From assembly GCA_964539395.1 (NCBI GenBank), contig CAZIIU010000006.1, positions 1 to 64,000 on the forward strand: a stretch of DNA of 64,000 bases. Reading direction: 5' to 3'. Each line of letters opens with the position of its first letter. Within the stretch, counting starts at the first letter, position 1. A model generated the notes under the pieces. The model had not been told where the DNA came from. It saw only the letters and a program-made list of their open reading frames with translations, and made no database searches. The DNA is from M55B112 sp964539395 (GTDB lineage Bacteria; Bacteroidota; Bacteroidia; Bacteroidales; GCA-2748055). The translations under genes were made by a program, and so were the position numbers. Positions 9,442 through 16,974 of this stretch are shown here, piece after piece.

Positions 9442-9558
9442 ATGATGCAGTTTTTAACAGGCTTGTTTTATCTGTTTTGTGTAGCAATTATTTTTTTTAT
9501 ATTTGCTGAGCGAGAAAAGAGAGATTTCATCATCTGTAAACAAAAAAAGCTTCAATGA
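9442..9558 (+). CDS. possible small membrane peptide upstream of siaB
   Basis: A 38-codon frame begins with ATGATG at 9442 and ends in TGA that overlaps the siaB start by ATGA. The peptide has one strongly hydrophobic segment (about residues 4-22) followed by a charged tail (EREKRD, then KQKK), so it would be a single-span membrane peptide. Against it: the stretch is T-rich, which makes hydrophobic peptides by chance, and the best siaB promoter lies inside the frame at 9476-9505. Conservation would decide. Confidence 0.3.
   Translation: MMQFLTGLFYLFCVAIIFFIFAEREKRDFIICKQKKLQ
9476..9505 (+). promoter_or_regulatory. promoter of the siaB-siaC pair
   Basis: TTTG at 9476-9479 and a perfect TAnnTTTG (TATATTTG) at 9498-9505 are separated by 18 bases, matching the Bacteroidota housekeeping promoter. 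The start codon of siaB lies 50 bases downstream. Confidence 0.6.
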
Positions 9559-10106
9559 GCTTTGATGTAAACGAGTATTACTCTAAACTGAACGGCGATG
9601 ACGTGCTGATTGCCTACAAGGGAAGCGTTTCCAGCGAGTTGATCAGCAATGTACTCGAGGTAGTTGAAGCCCGAATGGATGATTACAGTGAAGCTTCCAA
9701 AACCCGTAAAAAGGTATATAACGTTCTTGTAGAGAGTTTACAAAATCTTTATCACCACATTGAATCCTTGCCGCCCGAGCTTCAAAAAGACTTTGACGAA
9801 AAATTTGGGATTCTGGTTGTATCGCGTGTTGAATCAAAATACAAGATATCAACAGGTAATTTTATAGAGTCAGAAAAGGTGGATCAGTTGAGGAGCAGGC
9901 TTGATAAGATAAATTCTATGAGCCTGGATGAATTGAAGGATATGTACAAATTTATTCTGAATCATCAGCGTCTCTCAGAGAAAGGAGGTGGAGGGCTTGG
10001 CCTTGTGGATATTGCAAGAAAAACCGGCAATCCCCTGGAATATTCCTTTCATAAATATGATTCCCGTTATTCGTTCTTCAATCTAGATGTATACATTGAT
10101 TATTAG
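9555..10106 (+). CDS. siaB: SiaB-family protein kinase (DUF6272)
   Basis: In Pseudomonas SiaB is the kinase that phosphorylates a threonine of SiaC, opposed by the PP2C phosphatase SiaA. This 183-residue protein shows a GHKL-like ATP site: an N-box type ESLQNLYHH near residue 61 and a glycine-rich EKGGGGLGLVDIARKTG near residue 140. The siaC homologue follows after 29 bases. No SiaA phosphatase or SiaD diguanylate cyclase is encoded in the window, so the output in this organism is unknown. The family call rests on motifs plus the neighbour. Confidence 0.85.
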   Translation: MSFDVNEYYSKLNGDDVLIAYKGSVSSELISNVLEVVEARMDDYSEASKTRKKVYNVLVESLQNLYHHIESLPPELQKDFDEKFGILVVSRVESKYKISTGNFIESEKVDQLRSRLDKINSMSLDELKDMYKFILNHQRLSEKGGGGLGLVDIARKTGNPLEYSFHKYDSRYSFFNLDVYIDY

Positions 10107-10135
10107 TAAGATAGGAAAATTATAAAATACAAATT

Positions 10136-10516
10136 ATGGAACCATTGTTAATTGACGGAACCGCAAAAACACCCATAGTTAAGTTTGATGCAAAGGAAGG
10201 TGTGATTGAAATCAAAGGAAGGTCTATTCCTGAGAACTCGATAGAGTTTTATAAGCCACTTGTTGAGTGGCTTGAAGAGTATAGTGCGGCTCCATTGGAA
10301 TTAACGCAGGTAAATGTTCAGCTTGAGTATTTCAATACCAGCTCTTCAAAGTGTATCCTGGATGTTTTTAAGAAGCTTGAAGCTATTCACAAGGGAAAAA
10401 ATGAAGTGATCATAAACTGGCATTACGAGGAAGATGATGAAGATATGCTTGAGGCTGGTGAAGATTACGAATCAATCATCAGGGTTCCCTTTAAGATGAT
10501 TGAAATCGTGGATTAA
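10136..10516 (+). CDS. siaC: SiaC-family regulatory phosphoprotein (DUF1987)
   Basis: A 126-residue single-domain protein of the DUF1987/SiaC family. The conserved block YFNTSSSK places a threonine at residue 68, which corresponds to the phosphorylated threonine I recall from Pseudomonas SiaC. There, unphosphorylated SiaC binds and activates the diguanylate cyclase SiaD. It lies directly behind the siaB-type kinase, supporting a kinase-substrate pair. A hairpin terminator follows at 10558-10590. The downstream partner here is not known. Confidence 0.88.
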   Translation: MEPLLIDGTAKTPIVKFDAKEGVIEIKGRSIPENSIEFYKPLVEWLEEYSAAPLELTQVNVQLEYFNTSSSKCILDVFKKLEAIHKGKNEVIINWHYEEDDEDMLEAGEDYESIIRVPFKMIEIVD

Positions 10517-10557
10517 TGAAGATTTGAAGATTTCCCCTGTTAAATTCTTTACAAATG

Positions 10558-10590
10558 AAACCATTCTATATAAAATATAGGATGGTTTTT
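10558..10590. terminator. terminator between siaC and the ABC transporter gene
   Basis: The arms 10558-10570 and 10576-10588 form a 13-pair stem (one G-T pair) with loop TAAAA, ending in five T on the plus strand. It lies between two convergent genes and most clearly serves siaC; on the minus strand the T tract is weaker. Confidence 0.7.
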
Positions 10591-10611
10591 ATATAGAAAC
10601 CCGTTCTGATT

Positions 10612-13600
10612 TCAGCTCTTACCAGTAAGGCTTTCCAGAAAATCCAGCAGCTTCTTAAGTGCCCTGTAGTAAAGTAAAACATATAACAGCAGGGTCATTA
10701 TCCAGATAATCATTATATTGACCCAGAATGTGGGTAGAAAGTGACCGAATACCTGCTTCCTGGGAGCATAAAAGTGTGCTTTTACCATCTGAGACCGCGG
10801 ATCAAGAAAAATCGGATCCGCTTTCTGAATTAACTTTCCATTATACTCAACGATCTTTTCAAATTCATTCTTATTTGTTACAAATTCCTCAAGATTATTA
10901 TTATGGTGTTTGCGTTTTACCCTCTGAAGCCATTCAATATCAAATGTTTTCTTTATATCATTACTCTCCCTGAAGGCAATTCTGTAAATGTCGGTATATG
11001 CAAGGGATAATGACTTAATATATTCCTCTGTATACCGAAGCAGGGAATCAGTAAGTTTTTCAGGTACCAGATGTGAAATATTTGCTAATCTGTATGTAGG
11101 AACTTCATCGCAATAAGTTTTAAACACCAACCTGTCGCTGTATTCTTTTTCAAGCTCATTTCGTAAGAGTGTGAGATGATTCTCGATGAGTTCAGGATCC
11201 TCCGGGTTGAGGTAGTTTTGCATGATCACATTGACCTTGTTTTGAAGGTTTTTTAAGAGATAGTTTGACTTAAAGCCTGCTACACTTTTTTTCTTTTCTG
11301 CAAGGTAAAAATTTACATTGTAATCATTTTCCATAAACTGATAGGTAGCCAAAGCTTCATAGGCCCACCTGGCAGTGATAATCTCTCCATAAAATGGAAT
11401 TCGGTCGGGGGCCGATATTTTTGGGTTCAGGTTTTCGAATTTCACAATAATACCGCTGAGTATTATTTGAGGAATTACAAGAAACGGAATCAGTATATAG
11501 ATTGTAACCACAGTTTTAAAACTGTCGGAGATCAGCAATCCCATTACATTTGCAGCGGCCCATGAGGAGAATAAGACCAGCCAGTATTCAAAATACATGC
11601 CCTTTATCTCCATGATTGAGTTTCCGATCAATACAAACGTAGCTGCCTGTATGGCTGAAAGCATAAATTGTACCGCTACTTTTGATAACAGGTAGCCCGA
11701 CCAGCTCAAATTAAGAAAAGCTTCTCTTTTCAGGATTTTCCGGTCCTTAATAATCTCTTCAGCACTTACGGACAATCCCATAAAAATGGCTACTATGACA
11801 GACATGAAGATATAAACCGGCAAATTACTGTTCTCTGCAAGTGTATAGTTGAATTTATTGGTGACGCTGACACTGTAATACTTGACTATAAAGGCAAGTA
11901 AAAATGCAAGAAGCGGGGCTTCAAGGAGGTTGATGACGAGGTATTGCGTGTCACCAAGCTTTTTCAGGACATCACGTTTAAGAAATACAAGAAACTGTCG
12001 GTAACGGGATGGTGTTTTGAATGATATTTCCGGAAGTTCCTCTTTAGTTGCAGTTGGCTGTTCGGTTTCCTTATACTCCTCTTTAAAATAGTTGCTCCAC
12101 TGTTGTGGTGATATTTTTCGGGTATGCGTGAGTTTCCCATATTCATCCAGCACACTGGTTTCAACAATATTGAACACCTGTTCGGGGTTAACATTACCAC
12201 ATTCATGACATTCACTTTCATTCCAGTCGGCATGTTGTACTTTCGTCTTGAAATACTGTATGGAATCTATCGGGTTTCCGTTATATATCAGGTATCCGCC
12301 GGTATCAAGTATCAGCAGCCGGTCGAACATTTTAAATATATCGGAAGAGGGTTGATGAATGACCACAAATACAAGCTTTCCTTTTAACGAGAGTTCCTTT
12401 AACAGATCCAGAATGTTTTCACTATCCCTGCTTGAAAGTCCTGACGTGGGCTCGTCCAGGAAAAGAATTGCAGGTTCCCTGATTAATTCGAGGGCAATAT
12501 TTAGTCTCTTTCTCTGTCCTCCGCTGATTTTTTTATTTAATGGTGATCCCACCTGGATATTGCGGATTTCAAACAGTCCGAGGTTTCTCAATACAACATT
12601 TACAGTAGATTCAAGTTGCTCCACCGTGAAATCGTCAAAGCAGAGTTTGGCATTGTAATACAGGTTTTGAAATACAGTAAGCTCCTCAATCAGGAGATCA
12701 TCCTGGGAAACAAAACCGATGATCCCTTCAATGGCTGCATCTCCACTATGTATATCAATTCCGTTAACAGATACCTGGCCGCTGCTGGGCTTACTTGATC
12801 CATTTAGTACGTTTAGCAGTGTGGACTTACCTGCGCCACTGGCCCCCATGATACCAACAAGTCGCCCGGAAGTCTCTGTGAAGTTTATATCATGGAGTCC
12901 CACGGCTCCATTTGGAAATTTATATCCGATATGATCGGCCTGGAAGACGATTTTTGATTTGATGCGGTCCTCAACAAATAAACTAACAATATCGCTGTAA
13001 TATATCGGGTTTATCTGCTGACTTCTGATTGAGGCACCTGTATTCAGCGGATAGGTTTTGTATTGTTCGAGCAGCTGACCATTAATGTACATCTCGGCCT
13101 GACCGATGTATTTGACGAAATAAAGATTTGTTGAGAGAATATGGATCACCCTCACCTGGCCGGAAAGGTTTTTACGTTGTATATGTTTTGCTCCTTCAGG
13201 AAGATTTCTGCCATTTTCTGTATTATCTACAAAAAGATAGTGTGAAGATGCAATGAGTCTTTTGTCATTCAATACGAATTCTCTGATAGAATTATATTCT
13301 TCACTGTCTATATTGAATGTGTCAGATACTGTTTGAACGAATTCCATCTCCTGACCTGACGCTACATCGGCATCTGATTTGATAAACTCCAATAGCTGAA
13401 TCAGGAAAACAACTTTTTGTTGCTGCGCCAACTCCTCGTTGATATTCGTACATATTTTAAGGACCCTCACCGATCTTCTTGAAAGAACCCTGCTCGCTTT
13501 TTGTGATTTCGCCTGATCCTCTTCAGCGAATTTTTTAACAAAATCATCGTATACCTGCAGAAATTCATCTGCCAGCTCTTTATTTAGTTGCTTGATTAAA

Positions 13601-13698
13601 AAGGATTCAACGATGGCCCTGCGTTCATCTGCAGAACTTTCTGGTCTTGCGATTATCGCAAAAAGCTGCATAAGGGCCTTTAATATCTTCTCACTCAT
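10612..13698 (-). CDS. ABCG-like ABC transporter with TerB-like and FHA-like N-terminal parts
   Basis: A 1028-residue fused ATPase-permease. Residues 1-150 look like an all-helical TerB-type domain. Residues 165-255 resemble a degenerate FHA-like beta domain. The ABC ATPase follows, with Walker A GASGAGKST near 288, signature SGGQRKR near 395 and Walker B ILFLDEPTSGLSS. The C-terminal half has about six membrane segments with a long soluble insert before the last one. ATPase-first order and the SGGQRKR signature are ABCG/WHITE-like. The substrate is unknown. FHA-like parts read phosphothreonine, so the convergent SiaB/SiaC pair may be linked, but this is inference. It is last in a minus-strand run starting at 15595. 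Confidence 0.88.
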   Translation of the reverse strand: MSEKILKALMQLFAIIARPESSADERRAIVESFLIKQLNKELADEFLQVYDDFVKKFAEEDQAKSQKASRVLSRRSVRVLKICTNINEELAQQQKVVFLIQLLEFIKSDADVASGQEMEFVQTVSDTFNIDSEEYNSIREFVLNDKRLIASSHYLFVDNTENGRNLPEGAKHIQRKNLSGQVRVIHILSTNLYFVKYIGQAEMYINGQLLEQYKTYPLNTGASIRSQQINPIYYSDIVSLFVEDRIKSKIVFQADHIGYKFPNGAVGLHDINFTETSGRLVGIMGASGAGKSTLLNVLNGSSKPSSGQVSVNGIDIHSGDAAIEGIIGFVSQDDLLIEELTVFQNLYYNAKLCFDDFTVEQLESTVNVVLRNLGLFEIRNIQVGSPLNKKISGGQRKRLNIALELIREPAILFLDEPTSGLSSRDSENILDLLKELSLKGKLVFVVIHQPSSDIFKMFDRLLILDTGGYLIYNGNPIDSIQYFKTKVQHADWNESECHECGNVNPEQVFNIVETSVLDEYGKLTHTRKISPQQWSNYFKEEYKETEQPTATKEELPEISFKTPSRYRQFLVFLKRDVLKKLGDTQYLVINLLEAPLLAFLLAFIVKYYSVSVTNKFNYTLAENSNLPVYIFMSVIVAIFMGLSVSAEEIIKDRKILKREAFLNLSWSGYLLSKVAVQFMLSAIQAATFVLIGNSIMEIKGMYFEYWLVLFSSWAAANVMGLLISDSFKTVVTIYILIPFLVIPQIILSGIIVKFENLNPKISAPDRIPFYGEIITARWAYEALATYQFMENDYNVNFYLAEKKKSVAGFKSNYLLKNLQNKVNVIMQNYLNPEDPELIENHLTLLRNELEKEYSDRLVFKTYCDEVPTYRLANISHLVPEKLTDSLLRYTEEYIKSLSLAYTDIYRIAFRESNDIKKTFDIEWLQRVKRKHHNNNLEEFVTNKNEFEKIVEYNGKLIQKADPIFLDPRSQMVKAHFYAPRKQVFGHFLPTFWVNIMIIWIMTLLLYVLLYYRALKKLLDFLESLTGKS

Positions 13699-13817
13699 AC
13701 CGGTTGTCTTTAGATATGTAAAAGATGGCAGATGATTAACCCAGCCGAAGATAATAAATTAATGGAAATAATGGAGTCTGTCGGGACAGGCTTCAAAATT
13801 CGGAAATATGCCTGTAA

Positions 13818-14393
13818 TCATATCCAGAGATATATGATGAGAAACAGCAGTGGCAGCGTGAGACCAACGGTTAATAGAATAGCACTTTGCCCGCGGACAC
13901 CTTTTTTTCCGAGGGCCATAAATAGTCCTGTAGTAGCCAGAACTACCAGCGAGAATGCAAATAGATCTGAAAAGTAGGTCCACAACTTTTTTGGTTTATT
14001 ATAGTGAAGAAAATTAAACTCACGAAACACTTTCCTGTTACTGATTTTAGTAATCTGTGCTTCTCCCGTACCGAGATCTACCGAAATGTGCCCTTTGTTA
14101 AGATAAATAATCAATGAATGGTCATCGGGAAAATAGAATTGTTTGAAATTGTCTTTTTCTCCCGACAGGTCCAGTATCCCCCGGATATACTCTTCAGAAA
14201 CTTCACTTCTGGTAATTGGAAGTATTCCCTTAATATTCTCTGTCCTTTCAATATGTGATGGTGTCCAGTGTCTGGCAATATGGTGATTGAGCGCAATTCC
14301 AGAGACACCATATATGATTGCCATCCCAAAAACCAAATAGCCTAATTTCCGGTGTATCCACCGGTTCCATTTTCTCCAATTCATAAACTTCAA
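13818..14393 (-). CDS. PepSY-associated transmembrane protein
   Basis: A 191-residue membrane protein with an N-terminal helix preceded by WNRWIHRKLGY, a periplasmic region of about 100 residues, and two to three C-terminal helices. The HRKLG start, the NHH after helix 1 and the LHYNKPKKLWTYFSD stretch are typical of PepSY_TM proteins, several of which act in heme or iron reduction. The gene lies 28 bases downstream of a lipoprotein gene and 119 bases upstream of the transporter. The specific role is unknown. Confidence 0.75.
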   Translation of the reverse strand: MKFMNWRKWNRWIHRKLGYLVFGMAIIYGVSGIALNHHIARHWTPSHIERTENIKGILPITRSEVSEEYIRGILDLSGEKDNFKQFYFPDDHSLIIYLNKGHISVDLGTGEAQITKISNRKVFREFNFLHYNKPKKLWTYFSDLFAFSLVVLATTGLFMALGKKGVRGQSAILLTVGLTLPLLFLIIYLWI

Positions 14394-14421
14394 ACGCCTT
14401 AAAATAAGGATGTTAAATGAT

Positions 14422-14889
14422 TTACTTGTAGGAAATAGCTTCCAAATGGTAGGTTATATTAGTAGTACATTCAACTGAGTCTGATCTCTCCTTCATTTTG
14501 GTTTCCGCTGCACATTCTTCTTCTTCAGAATGGTTGTGACCTTCAATATCTGCTGAAGTTGTTACTGTTGCAATCAGCTTGCCTGTTACCTCAAGCATGC
14601 TACCCTCCAGGGCAAGATCAAATTCAGGAATGGAGGAGGATACCTTTACAAGCAAATGTATTTCATTCGATTCATCAGTCAGAAATAGTTTCTGGCCACC
14701 GTGCCGGCATATATGTGTTACAAGTCCTGTTGTTTTTATCATGTTGTCTGCCAATTCACCGGCGGAACTTACAACATTCTCAATCGGTATCAATAATACT
14801 TCTTCTGTAGATTTCACGCCTTTCTCAGCTTGTGAATTACATGAGATCAGAATTACAGCTAAAACAAGTGCAAAAATAATTTGTTTCAT
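14422..14889 (-). CDS. lipoprotein with OB-fold-like domain
   Basis: A 155-residue exported lipoprotein: the signal sequence ends in a lipobox (VILISC), so Cys17 is lipidated. The mature part (KTTGLVTHICRHGGQKLFLTD...LEVTGKL) reads like a tRNA_anti-type OB fold. A His/Glu/Cys-rich stretch (EGHNHSEEEEC) near residue 117 and further cysteines could bind metal. It precedes the PepSY gene and follows the STAS gene on the same strand. No function is established. Confidence 0.7.
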   Translation of the reverse strand: MKQIIFALVLAVILISCNSQAEKGVKSTEEVLLIPIENVVSSAGELADNMIKTTGLVTHICRHGGQKLFLTDESNEIHLLVKVSSSIPEFDLALEGSMLEVTGKLIATVTTSADIEGHNHSEEEECAAETKMKERSDSVECTTNITYHLEAISYK

Positions 14890-14910
14890 GGTTGTTATTT
14901 TATCATTTTT

Positions 14911-15252
14911 CTACTCATTAAAACTTGCAATACAATCTTCAACTGAATGATGAATATCAAATACATGGTGCAGCTGAAGTACCTGGAACAACTCTTTAAC
15001 TTCCTGGCTAAGGTTACAAATTTTGAAGATGCCACCGGTATTGTTGGCCGCTTTTAATAAGGACAGGAAAACACTGAATCCAGAGCTGTCAATAAATTTA
15101 ATTCCCTCAAGGTTCAATATAAGCCTGGTATTCGGTGTGCCAAAACAGCTGATTAGCTTTTCTCTTACAGGTTCAGTTACTAAGGCATTGAAGCGATCTT
15201 CTGAAGTAAACCTTGCGATTAGCAGATCATTTTTCTCCTCGACATCAATCAT
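14911..15252 (-). CDS. STAS-domain protein
   Basis: A 113-residue STAS domain with the hallmark D-S-S-G at residues 55-58, so Ser56 is the candidate phosphosite. It overlaps the upstream Hpt gene by 8 bases, so the two are translationally coupled. STAS plus Hpt suggests a link between serine-kinase partner switching and a histidine-aspartate phosphorelay; neither a matching histidine kinase nor a response regulator is encoded in the window. Confidence 0.88.
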   Translation of the reverse strand: MIDVEEKNDLLIARFTSEDRFNALVTEPVREKLISCFGTPNTRLILNLEGIKFIDSSGFSVFLSLLKAANNTGGIFKICNLSQEVKELFQVLQLHHVFDIHHSVEDCIASFNE

Positions 15253-15595
15253 CTTTTTTGTTTTTTAGGTATTCATCCAGTTCCTTCAATGCATTTGCAG
15301 AATTCTCAATAAATGTTTCAATCATTGCTTTGTAGGAACTGACTTCAACTCCGTTTTTGGCTTTTATTTCAAGATTCATTAAAAGGTCGGCTTCCCTGGT
15401 CATACCCATAACAGCTACGGAAGACTTTGCCTTATGCGCCACTTTGGAAAGATTCTCGTAATCCGATTTTGCAAGTAAATCTGGAAGCTGCGTTTTATAT
15501 TCAGCAATTTGATCCTTGAAAATACTGACCATTTCAACAATAAAATTTCCATTATTGTCAGACATTGATTCCAGGTATGTTAAATCTGTTATCAT
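15245..15595 (-). CDS. Hpt-domain phosphotransfer protein
   Basis: A 116-residue helical-bundle Hpt domain. The phosphoacceptor motif AHKAKSS places the histidine at residue 54. Such proteins shuttle phosphate between receiver domains of hybrid kinases and response regulators. It is the first gene of the minus-strand run and overlaps the STAS gene by 8 bases. The cognate kinase must be encoded elsewhere. Confidence 0.88.
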   Translation of the reverse strand: MITDLTYLESMSDNNGNFIVEMVSIFKDQIAEYKTQLPDLLAKSDYENLSKVAHKAKSSVAVMGMTREADLLMNLEIKAKNGVEVSSYKAMIETFIENSANALKELDEYLKNKKDD

Positions 15596-15921
15596 CAGCT
15601 GGACTACTTAATAATAAAGTTGATAAATATCTTAAAACTCTAAAATTATTTTTTTATTTTTAGAAATAAAACGTCCAGGATAAAATAATCATGTTTTTTA
15701 CTAAAATGACCGGTTTTTTGTCAGAATTAGTTTTATTTAGCCAATAAAATTGAGACAGGGATGAAACTCTTTCGCAAGTTTTGCAGTATTGTTAATGTGG
15801 GGCAGCAACCGAAACGAACCGGTGCTCCCGGGTCCGGGAAGAAAGACGGATAACTCATTTGTAGTTTGAGCGATAATTATATTATTATGCATCAAAAAGT
15901 AAACAAAGAATTTATAACTAT
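15596..15921. other. intergenic region with AT dyad and a GC-rich patch
   Basis: This 326-base gap separates the divergent Hpt and TPR genes. It holds a 7-pair AT dyad (15731-15737 with 15743-15749, loop TAGCC) and, against the AT-rich background, a GC-rich patch at 15790-15850. The patch contains a 5-pair hairpin (TCCCG, loop GGTC, CGGGA) and a 30-codon frame starting ATG at 15761 and ending TAA at 15851-15853, rich in Lys, Arg and Gly. I recognise neither a known RNA family nor a protein family. Confidence 0.4.
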
Positions 15922-16956
15922 ATGAAAAAATCTTTTACAATAGTTGCCTGTTTTTTCCTGATTTCTGCAATGTTGCAGGCACAAATGCCGGTAAAGGAGA
16001 AACGGGAGATGGAGCGTTTTTACAATTCAGGCATTGAGCATCTTTTGGATCAAAATTATTTGGATGCAATTTCCTCGTTTAATCAATGTCTTGAATATGA
16101 CGAATCAAATGCACATGCCTATTTGCAAAGAGGAAGAGTGAAAGCTGCGACGGGACAATACGCAGAAGCCCTGAGTGATCTCGACAGGGCAATATATTAC
16201 GATCCTGAATTAGGGGAAGCATATTTTTATAAGGGATATTTTATGTTCGGCACCGATACGACAGCTGCGAGTGAAGAATTGCTGAAAACATCGCTGGAGA
16301 AGGGATTCGAACTGGCTGAGACCTATTATTATTTAGGGTTGGGCGCATTGCAAAGAAATGACGATGATAAGGCGCTTGTAAATTTTGACAGGGCGATCAG
16401 AATGCGGGATGATTATGCCCTGGCATATCATGACCGAGCCGGAATAAAAAAGAGACTTGGTGACTACAACGGCGCGCTATACGATTATAAGTCTGCTATA
16501 AATTTTATGGAACACTTCCCACAGGCTTATAATAATATGGGATCAGTAAAGATGATTCTGGGTGATTTTGACGGTGCTATAGACGACTTTACAACAGCAA
16601 TAATGCAGGATTCGAAATATTATCTTGCTTTTAATAACAGGGGTTATGCTAATTATCAAATGGGTATGCTGGACAGTGCCATGAACGATTTCTCCAGGGC
16701 TTTAGAGATTTTTCCCGGGTTTATGGAGTCTCAGCTAAATCGTGCGAGTGTATATGTTCAATGGAATGAGCTTGAAACGGCAATTGAGACCCTCAGTGAA
16801 GCAATACTCGATCACCCTGAAACAGGTTTATTATATTTGAACCGCGGACTTATCAGAGAGATGACGGGAGATGTGGTTGGTGCGTGCAAGGATTGGACAG
16901 AAGCACTGGAGTTGGGAGTCGAAGAGGCTTCCGGGTATGTTGAAGAGTGTAAATAA
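15922..16956 (+). CDS. exported TPR-repeat protein
   Basis: A 344-residue protein with an N-terminal signal peptide (cleavage probably after MLQAQ) followed by about eight tetratricopeptide repeats, recognisable by the recurring AY-x2-RG/NRG...A-x2-D-x-A-I/L pattern. TPR arrays are protein-docking scaffolds. It lies 18 bases upstream of the PorE-like gene and is probably cotranscribed with it, so it may work at the periplasmic face of the outer membrane. No enzymatic motif is present. Confidence 0.85.
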   Translation: MKKSFTIVACFFLISAMLQAQMPVKEKREMERFYNSGIEHLLDQNYLDAISSFNQCLEYDESNAHAYLQRGRVKAATGQYAEALSDLDRAIYYDPELGEAYFYKGYFMFGTDTTAASEELLKTSLEKGFELAETYYYLGLGALQRNDDDKALVNFDRAIRMRDDYALAYHDRAGIKKRLGDYNGALYDYKSAINFMEHFPQAYNNMGSVKMILGDFDGAIDDFTTAIMQDSKYYLAFNNRGYANYQMGMLDSAMNDFSRALEIFPGFMESQLNRASVYVQWNELETAIETLSEAILDHPETGLLYLNRGLIREMTGDVVGACKDWTEALELGVEEASGYVEECK

Positions 16957-16974
16957 TCAAATAATACAACAATC

